In this document: positions 22,601 to 32,603 of the stretch, in pieces
How the letters are laid out: each line of letters starts with the position of its first letter
Position numbering within the stretch: the first letter of the stretch is position 1
Assembly: GCA_033239005.1 (NCBI GenBank)
Contig: BSQZ01000098.1
Coordinates: 874,501 to 938,500, forward strand
Direction: 5' to 3'
DNA: 64,000 nucleotides
Source: Lamellibrachia satsuma
Taxonomy: Eukaryota; Annelida; Polychaeta; Sabellida; Siboglinidae
Position numbers and translations under genes: made by a program
The notes under the pieces: model-generated
What the model was told of the DNA's origin: nothing
The model's input: the letters and a program-made list of their open reading frames with translations, nothing else
Database searches by the model: none

Positions 22601-24385
22601 CTATTTAACCTAGCAAACATTAGTAGAGTGGCTATGATCAGACTTTTTGTAAACATTGTAATTTATTGGTACATGGAAAAGAAAAGATTCACCTTGACAG
22701 ACAGTTTCACTTAAGTTAACCAAGTATTGTTGACCAATTGTCTTGACATCTATGATCAGCTGTCTCTACTCTCCACTTTGTGGAAGACAGCGGTGTCTTG
22801 ACGTCGATGATCAGCTGTCTCTACTCTCCACTTTGTGGAAGACAGCGGTGTCTTGACGTCAATGATCAGCTGTCTCTACTCTCCACTTTGTGGAAGACAG
22901 CGGTGTCTTGACGTCTATGATCAGCTGTCTCTACTCTCCACTTTGTGGAAGACAGCGGTGTCTTGACGTCTATGATCAGCTGTCTCTACTCTCCACTTTG
23001 TGGAAGACAGCGGTGTCTTGACGTCTATGATCAGCTGTCTCTACTCTCCACTTTGTGGAAGACAGCGGTGTCTTGACGTCTATGATCAGCTGTCTCTACT
23101 CTCCACTTTGTGGAAGACAGCGGTGTCTTGACGTCTATGATCAGCTGTCTCTACTCTCCACTTTGTGGAAGACAGCGGTGTCTTGACGTCTATGATCAGC
23201 TGTCTCTACTCTCCACTTTGTGGAAGACAGCGGTGTCTTGACGTCTATGATCAGCTGTCTCTACTCTCCACTTTGTGGAAGACAGCGGTGTCTTGACGTC
23301 TATGATCAGATGTCTCTACTCTCCACTTTGTGGAAGACAGCGGTGTCTTGACGTCTATGATCAGCTGTCTCTACTCTCCACTTTGTGGAAGACAGCGGTG
23401 TCTTGACGTCTATGATCAGCTGTCTCTACTCTCCACTTTGTGGAAGACAGCGGTGTCTTGACGTCTATGATCAGCTGTCTCTACTCTCCACTTTGTGGAA
23501 GACAGCGGTGTCTTGACGTCTATGATCAGATGTCTCTGTTTGTGTATAGCTGCTTAATCTACTCACTGTTTGTCAACAGAAAGAGATTCGCATCAAGACG
23601 TGTCAGGTGTTTGTGAATCCGTATGATGACGTAGATGACCAGCTGAAGAAGGAGCGTGAGGACGCGGTGGCCAAGGAGGCAAGCGACAAGGAGAAGGCCA
23701 AACAAAAACCAGCTCAGAAGAAAGATACAGAGCCCAAAGTATTCAAGGCTGGAGTTGGGAAATATATCAACCCCGCCACTCAGTAAGTTCAGCAGGACAC
23801 CACGTAATTACCACATGCAATGTTCTCATTGCAGTGATAGAGTTTTGCCTGGTTAGAGCAGCAGTAGATCAATTTATTGTTCAGACGACAGGAGTAGTAA
23901 GTTACAATTTAAGGTATCTGAACTGCCTGGTATGCATGTTTCTGATTGCATTAGAAATGTCTTCTAGACAACGAATGATGTCTTAACAAAAGTTTTAACT
24001 AAATCTTATTTGTGCGTCTTCTCATGTTTTACTGTGTCTCGCACAACAGTTTGTGTTTCTTCCATTCCAGAGTATTCAACAAAACAACAGTTTGTGTTTC
24101 TTCTGTTCCAGAGTATTCAACAAAACAACAGTTTGTGTTTCTTCCATTCCAGAGTATTCAACAAAACAACAGTTTGTGTTTCTTCCATTCCAGAGTATTC
24201 AAAAAAATTCCATACATAAGGTTTATTTTAACAAACAAAATTACATGTTTTTGAAGATGTGAGTGTCTCATGTTATGGCTGCCTGCAGGAAGAGAACTCT
24301 GGCGGATGAAGCGAATGAATCAGCAGAGGCAAAGAAGAAGAAGAAAGAGGTGAAGGGAACATTTGGAGACTTCAGTGCCTGGTGA
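7620..24385 (+). CDS. PPIL2: PPIL2: U-box and cyclophilin-type peptidyl-prolyl isomerase-like 2 (17 exons, first coding exon missing)
   Basis: PPIL2 is a nuclear spliceosome-associated protein with an N-terminal U-box (ubiquitin ligase type) and a cyclophilin-like domain. Exons: 7620-7715, 8527-8589, 9219-9270, 9493-9544, 10913-11004, 11971-12136, 12719-12819, 13110-13154, 16300-16375, 16934-17040, 17710-17799, 18088-18121, 19967-20084, 21612-21668, 22512-22581, 23580-23782, 24289-24385. All junction phases agree, giving 505 codons and a stop (human protein 520 aa). Landmarks in order: YGGKKEG and [10 protein letters not shown]-box [12 protein letters not shown] to [46 protein letters not shown]; cyclophilin core [28 protein letters not shown] and [22 protein letters not shown]; terminal FGDFSAW. 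CypA Trp121 is replaced by His, as it is by Tyr in human PPIL2, so weak cyclosporin binding is expected. The donors at 12137 (gttcat) and 22582 (gtcatc) are weak. Confidence 0.96.
8073..8187. repeat. 54-bp tandem duplication, TAATTGTAATTG-rich
   Basis: Two copies of gatgttgtgtaattgtaatt followed by gatcattgtaattgaaccta. They lie in PPIL2 intron sequence rich in the same motif from 7975. The rest of 7716-8526 is A+T-rich intron with nothing else recognised. Confidence 0.7.
8605..9090. repeat. 40/43-bp minisatellite, about 11 copies, PPIL2 intron
   Basis: The unit gtaagaatgatacatttaag is followed by ggttgtatttatatttaata. Two length classes differ by the presence of a tat triplet. The array starts about 15 bp after the donor of the exon ending at 8589. 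Confidence 0.9.
9650..10330 (-). mobile_element. CR1/L2-like LINE fragment, C-terminal half of reverse transcriptase
   Basis: On the minus strand the frame 10319-9924 reads [36 protein letters not shown] and [17 protein letters not shown], the post-catalytic region of CR1-type reverse transcriptases. Downstream, about 9930-9840, decayed versions of LDYCNSLL and VQNCLARVV follow. It overlaps in content with the fragment at 37440-38208, so both come from related copies. It sits antisense inside a PPIL2 intron. Several frames are needed, so it is dead. Confidence 0.8.
10508..10811. mobile_element. Small DNA transposon (MITE) with terminal inverted repeats and TA target duplication
   Basis: The left end CCATATTCGACCTATTAAGT (10508 onward) pairs with the right end, which read inward from 10811 is CGATATTCGACCTAACAAGT. 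About 22 of the outer 26 bases match. TA dinucleotides flank both ends (10506-10507 and 10812-10813), as expected for Tc1/mariner or pogo-type insertions. It is 304 bp with no ORF, so it is non-autonomous. It lies in the PPIL2 intron before the exon at 10913. Confidence 0.7.
10591..10670. repeat. Perfect 16-bp inverted repeat with nested inner hairpin
   Basis: GACTAGTGTTGAACAA (10591-10606) is exactly complementary in reverse to TTGTTCAACACTAGTC (10655-10670). Inside, TGGTGT (10626-10631) pairs with ACACCA (10641-10646). It sits inside the MITE and may be its structural core or a second nested element. Confidence 0.75.
11050..11675. repeat. 42-bp minisatellite, 15 copies, PPIL2 intron
   Basis: Units ttatgagacacttgtcatct then gtagagcagtcttattgctg. 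One copy is truncated near 11335. The proximal units end in ctgtg and later ones in ctaca or ttaca, so the array has at least two sub-blocks. Apparent ORFs of 84-209 aa here are periodicity artefacts. Confidence 0.93.
12325..12710. repeat. 34-bp minisatellite, about 11 copies, ending 8 bp before a PPIL2 exon
   Basis: Units acttgttatttacattcaat then atatggtagatgtg. The last copy runs into gtggctgttgtgtttag, the acceptor of the exon at 12719. Confidence 0.9.
13385..16265. repeat. Large 34-bp minisatellite, about 85 copies, PPIL2 intron
   Basis: Units tgtgtggagtcaactgttgt then acatgtccttgctc fill 2.9 kb between the exons at 13110 and 16300. Single-base variants (acacgtcc, acatgtcc, gttctg, ctttgtg, agttagcag) are clustered, and whole multi-unit blocks are duplicated. 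All three plus frames stay open for long stretches (up to 912 aa) because no stop triplet fits in the unit. No domain or splice logic supports a protein. Confidence 0.97.
16736..16797. repeat. Short CACTCACACATG repeat
   Basis: Alternating cacactcacac and atgcac in the intron before the exon at 16934. Confidence 0.8.
17245..17685 (-). mobile_element. LINE 3' fragment split by an expanded internal repeat
   Basis: The outer parts match the minus-strand LINE at 26.7-26.9 kb. ccagatggcaagtgtacaag and gccattggcttatc-like sequence lie at 17266-17312; aaacatattgacactgccag, then cattcatttatcaac, at 17622-17685. Between them the element's catctgtgt has expanded into the array at 17325-17590. The fragment is antisense in a PPIL2 intron and ends about 25 bp before the acceptor of the exon at 17710. 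Confidence 0.75.
17325..17590. repeat. About 16/32-bp minisatellite inside the LINE fragment
   Basis: Alternating ctgtgtgacctttcat and ctgtgtgacctgtgat. The seed catctgtgt is present at the equivalent place in the unexpanded LINE copy (near 26788-26796). Confidence 0.85.
18350..18935. repeat. 50-bp minisatellite, about 11.5 copies, PPIL2 intron
   Basis: Units gaacatatagtacaattcaa, gtatcaatgaatagcatggt, ggcatgaact. Copies differ mainly at the C/T of ggcacg versus ggcatg. A separate 38-bp duplication (ataacatatttgacaggtta...) lies at 19025-19108. Confidence 0.93.
19191..19915. repeat. 27-bp minisatellite, about 27 copies, PPIL2 intron
   Basis: Units acaatgactgtatgtgctat then gtatttt, with gtactttt-type copies concentrated at the 3' side. 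The period is a multiple of three, so a 269-aa frame runs through it. It ends about 50 bp before the acceptor of the exon at 19967. Confidence 0.94.
20128..20572. repeat. 34-bp minisatellite, about 13 copies, PPIL2 intron
   Basis: Units gtttcaactaagacaaggta then tttcagtggtgttt. The array starts about 40 bp after the donor of the exon ending at 20084. Confidence 0.93.
20728..21125. repeat. 15-bp repeat, about 26 copies, PPIL2 intron
   Basis: Units gtgttatgtgttgta with gtgtt/gtgct variants. Frames are open on both strands; hydrophobic or THNTT-rich translations are artefacts. Confidence 0.93.
21481..21526 (+). repeat. 11-bp G-rich repeat, 4 copies, G-quadruplex candidate
   Basis: ggggcgataatgggtggata and two further gggtggataat units give four tracts of three or more G, spaced 7-8 bases apart, on the sense strand of a PPIL2 intron about 85 bp before the exon at 21612. 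Confidence 0.6.
21870..22158. repeat. 38-bp minisatellite, about 7.5 copies, PPIL2 intron
   Basis: Units catcacatcagtgaaatagt then gatataacagctgtctgt. It is followed at once by a different array. Confidence 0.9.
22161..22472. repeat. 47-bp minisatellite, about 6.5 copies, PPIL2 intron
   Basis: Units ggtggagggcagtttacact, tgaccacaaataacttgtac, acagtag. It abuts the previous array and ends about 40 bp before the acceptor of the exon at 22512. Confidence 0.9.
22741..23532. repeat. 55-bp minisatellite, about 14 near-identical copies, PPIL2 intron
   Basis: Units tcttgacgtctatgatcagc, tgtctctactctccactttg, tggaagacagcggtg. Copies are almost identical, with differences mainly in the first three and two agatgtc variants, which points to recent homogenisation. 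Confidence 0.95.
24040..24200. repeat. 41-bp minisatellite, 4 copies, with repeated TTCCAG
   Basis: Units aacagtttgtgtttcttcca then ttccagagtattcaacaaaac in the last PPIL2 intron. Each unit carries a pyrimidine-rich run ending in CAG and so resembles a weak 3' splice site, but no exon sequence follows. Confidence 0.88.
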
Positions 24386-26185
24386 ACTCACAGTAACATT
24401 TGGAGACTTCAGTGCCTGGTGAACTCACAGTAACATTTGGAGACTTCAGTGCCTGGTGAACTCACAGTAACATTTGGAGACTTCAATGCCTGGTGAACTC
24501 ACAGTAACATTTGGAGACTTCAATGCCTGGTGAACTCACTGTAACATTTGGAGACTTCAATGCCTGGTGAACTCACAGTAACATTTGGAGACTTCAATGC
24601 CTGGTGAACTCACTGTAACATTTGGAGACTTCAGTGCCTGGTGAACTCACTGTAACATTTGGAGACTTCAGTGCCTGGTGAACTCACAGTAACATTTGGA
24701 GACTTCAGTGCCTGGTGAACTCACTGTAACATTTGGAGACTTCAATGCCTGGTGAACTCACAGTAACATTTGGAGACTTCAATGCCTGGTGAACTCACAG
24801 TAACATTTGGAGACTTCAGTGCCTGGTGAACTCACTGTAACATTTGGAGACTTCAATGCCTGGTGAACTCACAGTAACATTTGGAGACTTCAGTGCCTGG
24901 TGAACTCACAGTAACATTTGGAGACTTCAGTGCCTGGTGAACTCACAGTAACATTTGGAGACTTCAATGCCTGGTGAACTCACAGTAACATTTGGAGACT
25001 TCAATGCCTGGTGAACTCACAGTAACATTTGGAGACTTCAATGCCTGGTGAACTCACAGTAACATTTGGAGACTTCAGTGCCTGGTGAACTCACAGTAAC
25101 ATTTGGAGACTTCAATGCCTGGTGAACTCACAGTAACATTTGGAGACTTCAATGCCTGGTGAACTCACAGTAACATTTGGAGACTTCAGTGCCTGGTGAA
25201 CTCACTGTAACATTTGGAGACTTCAATGCCTGGTGAACTCACAGTAACATTTGGAGACTTCAATGCCTGGTGAACTCACAGTAACATTTGGAGACTTCAG
25301 TGCCTGGTGAACTCACAGTAACATTTGGAGACTTCAGTGCCTGGTGAACTCACAGTAACATTTAGACTTCAGTGCCTGGTGAACTCACAGTAACATTTGG
25401 AGACTTCAATGCCTGGTGAACTCACAGTAACATTTGGAGACTTCAAATCCTGGTGAACTCACAGTAACATTTGGAGACTTCAATGCCTGGTGAACTCACA
25501 GTAACATTTGGAGACTTCAGTGCCTGGTGAACTCACAGTAACATTTGGAGACTTCAATGCCTGGTGAACTCACAGTAACATTTGGAGACTTCAATGCCTG
25601 GTGAACTCACAGTAACATTTGGAGACTTCAGTGCCTGGTGAACTCACTGTAACATTTGGAGACTTCAATGCCTGGTGAACTCACAGTAACATTTGGAGAC
25701 TTCAATGCCTGGTGAACTCGCAGTAACATTTGGAGACTTCAGTGCCTGGTGAACTCACAGTAACATTTGGAGACTTCAATGCCTGGTGAACTCACAGTAA
25801 CATTTGGAGACTTCAATGCCTGGTGAACTCACTGTAACATTTGGAGACTTCAATGCCTGGTGAACTCTCACAGTAACATTTGGAGACTTCAATGCCTGGT
25901 GAACTCACAGTAACATTTGGAGACTTCAGTGCCTGGTGAACTCACTGTAACATTTGGAGACTTCAAGACTTCAATGCCTGGTGAACTCACAGTAACATTT
26001 GGATACTTCAGTGCCTGGTGAACTCAGTGTAACATTTGGAGACTTGAATGCCTGGTGAACTCACTGTAACATTTGGAGACTTCAATGCCTGGTGAACTCA
26101 CTGTAACATTTGGAGACTTGAATGCCTGGTGAACTCACTGTAACATTTGGAGACTTCAGTGCCTGGTGAACTCACATCAGTAACA
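24356..26185 (+). repeat. 37-bp minisatellite, about 49 copies, built from the PPIL2 stop-codon end
   Basis: The first unit is the real end of PPIL2: acatttggagacttcagtgc then ctggtga encodes [12 protein letters not shown]. Each later unit repeats those bases, including TGA, joined by actcacagta or actcactgta. AGT/AAT variation would be Ser/Asn if translated. Since every copy contains the natural stop in phase with its own codons, the array lies downstream of translation and probably in the 3' UTR. A few units are irregular (near 25360, 25870 and 25960). Confidence 0.96.
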
Positions 26186-26314
26186 CCAGTTGTATTTATG
26201 CATGTCACCAGTCATGGTCACCAATCAGGGCTCTGTCAGTGCAGATGTATTCACCGTGATTTGTACATGTAAATATCTATCGTATCACACAGATCTGTCC
26301 CATTTGTCATGTAT

Positions 26315-26447
26315 AAAAATGTAGTCACGTATAACACTATAGGCACGTATAACACTATAGTCACATATAACACTGTAGTCACATATAACACTATAGTCAC
26401 GTATAACACTATAGTCACGTATAACACTATAGTCACGTATAACAACA
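26315..26447. repeat. 18-bp repeat, about 7 copies
   Basis: Units tagtcacgtataacacta downstream of PPIL2. Confidence 0.88.
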
Positions 26448-26485
26448 GTGCTCACATTCTGTACATTGATTTTTTAAAGAAATGA

Positions 26486-26496
26486 AATAAAATAAA
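26486..26496 (+). terminator. Candidate polyadenylation signals for PPIL2
   Basis: Two overlapping AATAAA hexamers (26486-26491 and 26491-26496) are the first plus-strand AATAAA I see after the PPIL2 stop. If used, the 3' UTR would be about 2.1 kb and would contain the whole 37-bp array. Sites of this kind also arise by chance in A-rich DNA. Confidence 0.4.
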
Positions 26497-26689
26497 AAAC
26501 ATAAATTCTGTTTTTTAAATATCACCTCTGTGTCCTGCAGTTGTCTAAATCTCTTCATTACATTTTTATTTCACTCACAGGAGTTCGGTCATTGGATACG
26601 AAGGTCTGTTTATTCGTAACATGGGAAGACGCATAAAAACAATATTTATGGGGCAAACTCTTACAAAGAAAACAGTTAAACATCAGGCT

Positions 26690-27868
26690 ACGCATCAATT
26701 TAACAAGATTGCCATCCCAAACAACAAGTTCCAGATGGCAAGTGGACAAGGAAGCCATTGGCTTATCGAGAGTCCAACAATTTTTTCATCTGTGTAGCCC
26801 ACTCAAATATCTGTCAATTCTATTTTTAAACATATTCACACTACTAGCATTAACACAATCATTCGGCAGTTTGTTCCAGTCATTTATCACCCTCTGTGAG
26901 AAAGAGTACTTTCTCATGTCCAACCTACACTGCTCCTTAACTAATGCTGCTTTGTGTCCTCTGGTTCTACTGCCTTCTTTAAGTTTGAAGACCATATTCC
27001 TATCAATATCCTCATAACCATTCACTATTTTAAACACTTCTATTTGGTTTGAAATCTCACCATCTACGGTTACTCTCTGTCTTCTGTGTGTAAGCCACTT
27101 TTCTATCCATTTGATTACATCAATACCTATACCATGGGCTTTTAGCTTAAGTAACAATCTTTGGTGTGGCACTTTATCGAAAGCTTTCTGAAAATCTAAG
27201 TAGACAACATCTACTGGTGACCCGTCATCTACCCACTTTGTAATTTCTTCTAAAAAACATAAGAGATTGGTTAGACATGACCTTGCTTTTAGGAACCCTT
27301 GTTGAGATGTATTTATTAAATTATGTTTTACAAGGAATTCCACCATGTGGTCTCTAATTAATGTTTCGAGTAATTTACATACAACTGATGTTAAACTCAC
27401 TGGTCTGTAATTTTCTGGCTTGTTCCTCGATCCCTTCTTAAATAGTGGCGTAATGTTTGCTTCTTTCCATTCTGAAGGAAATATTCCATCTTCTAGTGAC
27501 AAGCTAAAAAATGTTGCAAGTGGTGTAATTTGCTTAACAATTTCCTTAACCAGTTTTGGTGGTATCCCATCAACTCCTGGTGATTTATTATCTTTCATCT
27601 TCTTAGTTTTGTTTGCTATCATTTCGGGAGTTACAAATAACTGCCCTAAATGTTCTGATTTATTGCCCTCAAATTTAGTCAATGGAACTGGAAGTGAGCT
27701 GATATCTTCTGTGGTAGAAACTGAGCTGAAATACTCATTCAGGACCTCTGCCATTTGAAACCCGTCTATAATTATGTTTCCCCTGTTGTTTTCCAGTGGT
27801 CCGACCTTATCTCGAACTTTCTGTTTACTCCTCACATAAGCATAGAAACTCTTGCCGTCATTAATCAT
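26690..27868 (-). mobile_element. Second copy of the SGNH-type LINE family, 5' truncated with internal deletion
   Basis: One open frame (27868-26786, 360 aa on minus) encodes ORF2 from the linker INDGKSFYAYVRSKQKV through NKSPGVDGIPPKLV, NYRPVSLTSVVCKLLE and YLDFQKAFDKVPHQR, then jumps from RQRVTVDGEIS straight to NQIEVFKIVNGYED. The deletion is in frame and removes motif B and the catalytic FADD motif. The 3' UTR (26690-26785) matches that of the element at 1-2860. Despite being open the protein cannot be an active reverse transcriptase. Confidence 0.88.
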
Positions 27869-28690
27869 GGCCTCATGTCTGCCTCATTCATGTTATGCAC
27901 TGAACATGTCTGCCTCATTCATGTTATGCACTGAACATGTATGTCTCATTCATGTTATGCACTGAACATGTCTGCCTCATTCATGTTATGCACTGAACAT
28001 GTATGTCTCATTCATGTTATGCACTGAACATGTATGTCTCATTCATGTTATGCACTGAACATGTATGTCTCAATTCATGTTTATGTACTGAACATGTCTG
28101 CCTCATTCATGTTATGCACTGAACATGTATGTCTCATTCATGTTATGCACTGAACATGTATGTCTCAATTCATGTTTATGTACTGAACATGTCTGCCTCA
28201 TTCATGTTATGCACTGAATATGTATGTCTCATTCATGTTATGCACTGAACATGTATGCCTCATTCATGTTATGCACTGAACATGTATGTCTCATTCATAT
28301 TATGCCCTGAACATGTATGTCTCAATTCATGTTTATGTACTGAACATGTCTGCCTCATTCATGTTATGCACTGAATATGTATGTCTCATTCATGTTATGC
28401 ACTGAACATGTATGTCTCATTCATGTTATGCACTGAACATGTGTCTCAATTCATGTTATGCACTGAACATGTATATCTCATTCATTTTATGCACTGAACA
28501 TGTCTGCCTCATTCATGTTATGCACTGAACATTATGTCTCGTTCATGTTATGCTGAACATATCTGCCTCATACATGTTATGTACAGAACATGTATGTTTC
28601 ATTCATGTTACGCACTGAACATGTATATCTCATTCATGTTATGTACTGAACACATCTGCCCCATTCATGTTATGTACGGAACATGTATGC
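27869..28690. repeat. 31-bp minisatellite, about 26 copies, abutting the LINE
   Basis: Units cactgaacatgtatgtctca then ttcatgttatg start directly at the 5' truncation point of the minus-strand LINE. Sub-variants (tctgcc/tatgtc, attcatgtttatgtactg) recur as blocks of two to four units, indicating multi-unit duplication. Confidence 0.93.
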
Positions 28691-28773
28691 CTCCTTCATG
28701 TATATCAAGATGTGGAATAAATCTCTGCCTGATGACAGCAGTCACGAAAAAAAATTATGTAAAACCTAAATCC

Positions 28774-29107
28774 AGGGGGGCAGCCGTGGCCTAGTGGTTA
28801 AGGTGTTGGACTCTAAATTCAAGGGTTGTGAGTTCAAGACCCACACTGGTCACGGTTCGTTTTCGAAGCTTAGGCAATTTCGTTTACCCTACTTTGCCTC
28901 AGTCTACTCAGCTGCAAATGAGTACAAACACTGTTTGGAAGGTACCTGCGATGGACTAGTGTCCCGTCCAGGAGAGTCAGTATAACTGCACTCTAAGTTG
29001 CTTCGCACTACAGAAACCAGGTTTAAGCACTGGCCATATAAGCCTTCATGGCTTCCTAAGGCGTAATGCCTGGGGGATGACCTTACCTTTACTTTACCTT
29101 TACCTAA
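28774..29107 (+). mobile_element. tRNA-derived SINE
   Basis: The head ggcagccgtggcctagtggt (28779 onward) carries an RNA polymerase III A box (TGGCCTAGTGG), and gggttgtgagttcaagaccc (about 28823-28842) a B box, at normal tRNA spacing. An unrelated body of about 250 bp follows, ending in repeated cctttac units (29087-29107). The tRNA-like head lacks a proper anticodon-stem and acceptor structure and is fused to the body, so this is a SINE and not a tRNA gene. Confidence 0.85.
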
Positions 29108-30340
29108 ATCCAACCAGATAAAAGCAGACAGCGATACTACGAGGTGGAATGCAAAACTGAAATGTGGGTCAGGGACTGTGTGAGAATTTCTAACAAGAAT
29201 GTTGCCCAGATTTGTTAATAGGAAAGGCTGGCATCTATACCAATTTATGTCTGCATTACTCTTGCACAAATCACAACGTAAGACGTTCAATTAAATATTT
29301 TTGTTTGGCACTGCAAACATCTTTATGTAGCTTATTTTTATAGTGTTTGTTCCACAAGTGGATTTCCGCAAGTCGCTGACATTCATTTGCACTACGCAGA
29401 TATTCCAGTGGATTTGAGAATCAGTTTTTAGAAGCAAATATTTTTACTTATATTTTGCATTCAGATCAACTCAGAGATCTAAGCAGCTTGTACCACTGCA
29501 TTCACTGTAGCCAAATACTTTGATCTTTCACAAGCACGTCACCGTGACCAGAGCCCAACACTCTGCACAAATATCCAGTCAACTTAGCAGATTCACCAGT
29601 TAATTAATTGACACAACATAAATAACAAACATTCGTCACGATCAGAAGAACACAATCTCAACTTGGAATGATCAAAATGTGCACACAGAAACGCGAGGGA
29701 ACATGTTATAAGCCAAGCATAAATAATGACTAGGATGATTAGCACAAAGCATTTTGCATCACCACCCCAACTTCCATAGAAATCTTATCATCTAAGTAAG
29801 CATTTTTATATAACTATTAATGATCCAAATAAATCCTAATTAAAGTAGTCACTGTCATTCCTACGAGTTTCTTGTAACATTACACATCTGTCCTGAAGTT
29901 ACACAGACCTGTCCTGAAGTTACATAGATCTGTCCTGAAGTTACACAATGACCTATTTCTTCACCAGTTTCTGAGCACAAAATGATCAAAGCTTTGTAGA
30001 AACACATTGCTTTATATTGAACACAGAGGTACGCTTCATTGCATGAACATACAAGTAGTACTGTAATCTTTATTTACATTGCTAACCACATAGACATATC
30101 CAGTAATCAACTAAACAAACCAAGTTTCAAAGTAACCATTGATGAAACATTGCTACATGTTTTTATAATGCCATTTTCGTGATGCCCATTTACATGCAAA
30201 ATATTAATGATGTCTGGGTGTGGCGTATTCAATAAAGTACAGCCAGTAAATTACATCCGAGTTAAAAGGGGGAAAATAGAAACAGAGCTTGACATAAATT
30301 TCTTTTTTTGTACAGAAACATTTGAGCAACAAACATTGCT
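29108..30340. other. Intergenic DNA, no gene recognised
   Basis: This is downstream DNA between PPIL2 and PITP. The only structure is three copies of a 21-bp ctgaagttacacagacctgt unit at 29890-29946. Confidence 0.5.
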
Positions 30341-30344
30341 TCTA

Positions 30345-30495
30345 ACAGCCAATCAGGTATATAGAGGTGACACTTCTAACAGTCAATCAGGTATATAGAG
30401 GTGACACTTCTAACAGTCAATCAGGTATATAGAGGTGACACTTCTAACAGTCAATCAGGTATATAGAGGTGACACTTCTAACAGTCAATCAGGTA
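30345..30495. repeat. 34-bp minisatellite, about 4.5 copies
   Basis: Units cttctaacagtcaatcaggt then atatagaggtgaca. Confidence 0.88.
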
Positions 30496-30734
30496 ACACT
30501 TCCACGAGATCAACTGCACCAAGACATTTAATTCTCATCAAAACGGGAATAATGACACGTAAAAGTACATACAGCCATTAGTGAATGACATCCTAAATAT
30601 AAAAGACAGCATCGAACGTGAATAAAATATACAACACAGTTCTATGTGACACGGAAAGGGAGACAGACATTAGTGGCAGACAGACGATACTGGGACGTCA
30701 TCGTTAGTTTGGTGCTTCTGTCAAGTGTCTTCTC

Positions 30735-30865
30735 TGTGCGTGTGTGGCAATGGAGGTCAGAGTTCAAGGGTGATTCTGTGCGTGTGTGGCAATGGAGGTC
30801 AGAGTTCAAGGAAGATTCTGTGCATGTGTGGCAATGGAGGTCAGAGTTCAAGGAAGATTCTGGGT
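30735..30865. repeat. 40-bp minisatellite, about 3.3 copies
   Basis: Units gattctgtgcgtgtgtggca then atggaggtcagagttcaagg. From 30866 to 31505 nothing else is recognised. Confidence 0.85.
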
Positions 30866-31509
30866 GGTTACAGAAACACAACCTGTGAGGAAATTGATGG
30901 TCGCACTATTGTAGCAGAACTTTGTCACACTGACAAGAATTGTTCAACTTATCAGACGTTTAATTCAGCCAACAGTGACAATAATTATGTCACTATTTAG
31001 TATTTGTAACATGACAAAGTTCTGTGGCTTACAAAGCTAACAATGTCACAGCCAGCAACAGATAGGTCCAAGCAACAAGCGTAGCTGACAATGGGCGAGT
31101 CAGCTTATGCACTTTAACCAACGCCAGGCGCTCGTTTCAAACAGTTCCATTACGATGACCAATTATAAACATTACATTGATCCATTCAAATAATTTTTAA
31201 TATTTATATAACTTTTTTATATCACTTGTTTGTACAAAAAAACAAGAAAACATCATCTGACTCTTCTGGGAAATGCAAGTCACGTCTACCATTTCAACCA
31301 CTATTGACCATTACGTGTACAGATGTACATATACAACTAACCATTAGTAGACCCGGGTCACTGCCCAAACTGAACCTGTCCACTACTGTGAGGACTGCAT
31401 GCTGGGTTTGTGCAGGTGTGAGCTGTCGCCCCCCCCAAGTCGTATTTGGGCAAGAACAGGCCGCACAGATGTAGGAGAAGCTTGGTACATCAACATGTGA
31501 ACACATACA

Positions 31510-32440
31510 GGACTAGTGGAATATAACGAGGTCTACAACACAGCATTGTCTGGTTGAAGTGGACCAGGCACTACGGCCAGTCATGTCTAGATACTGAGGT
31601 CTACTACATGGAGGTGTCTGGTTGAAGTGGGTCAGGCACTATGGCCAGTCATGTCTGTATACTGAGGTCTACTACATGGAGCTGTCTGGTTGAAGTGGAC
31701 CAGGCACTACGGCCAGTCATGTCTGTATACTGAGGTCTACAACCCGGCATTGTCTGGTTCAAGTGGACCAGGCACTACGGCCAGTCATGTCTAGATACTG
31801 AAGTCTACTACATGGAGGTGTCTGGTTGAAGTGGACCAGGCACTATGGCCAGTCATGTCTGTATACTGAGGTCTACTACATGGAGCTGTCTGGTTGAAGT
31901 GGACCAGGCACTATGGCCAGTCATGTCTGTATACTGAGGTCTACAACACAGCATTGTCTGGTTGAAGTGGACCAGGCACTATGGCCAGTCATGTCTGGAT
32001 ACTGAGGTCTACTACATGGAGCTGTCTGGTTGAAGTGGACCAGGCACTATGGCCAGTCATGTCTGTATACTGAGGTCTACAACACGGCGTTGTCTGGTTG
32101 AAGTGGACCAGGCACTACGGCCAGTCATGTCTGGATCTGAGGTCTACAACACGGCGTTGTCTGGTTGAAGTGGACCAGGCACTATGGCCAGTCATGTCTG
32201 GATACTGAGGTCTACAACACGGCGTTGTCTGGTTGAAGTGGACCAGGCACTACGGCCAGTCATGTCTGGATCTGAGGTCTACAACACGGCGTTGTCTGGT
32301 TGAAGGGGACCAGGCACTACGGCCAGTCATGTCTGGATCTGAGGTCTACAACACGGCGTTGTCTGGTTGAAGGGGACCAGGCACTACGGCCAGTCATGAC
32401 TGGATACTGAGGTCTACTATATGGAGATGTCTGGTTGAAG
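31510..32440. repeat. About 68-bp minisatellite, about 13.5 copies, just downstream of PITP
   Basis: Units actgaggtctacaacacggc, gttgtctggttgaagtggac, caggcactatggccagtcat, gtctggat. Variants (tacatggag/aacacggc, gatactgag/gatctgag) fall in blocks. The array ends about 165 bp beyond the PITP stop on the minus strand and may be in its 3' UTR. Confidence 0.93.
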
Positions 32441-32603
32441 TTGACGACACACTATGGCCCGTCTCCCTCTATTTGCTTCCATACTGAGCCTGCATCGTGC
32501 CTCGTGATTCTAGATATGCAGCCAATGACTTAATGTACAGGTAGTCTAACGATATGGACACAGAGATGACACGGCCATCAACATCTGTTTCATCCACAAG
32601 TTC

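Noticed and set aside
24356..26185. CRISPR array (regularly spaced direct repeats)
   Set aside because: Units are contiguous, with no variable spacers, in an animal genome; the same holds for all other arrays here.
26786..27868. Intact reverse transcriptase because of the 360-aa open frame
   Set aside because: The frame skips motif B and the FADD motif through an in-frame deletion.
28774..28850. A functional tRNA gene
   Set aside because: A and B boxes are present, but the acceptor stem does not close and a SINE body with a cctttac tail follows.
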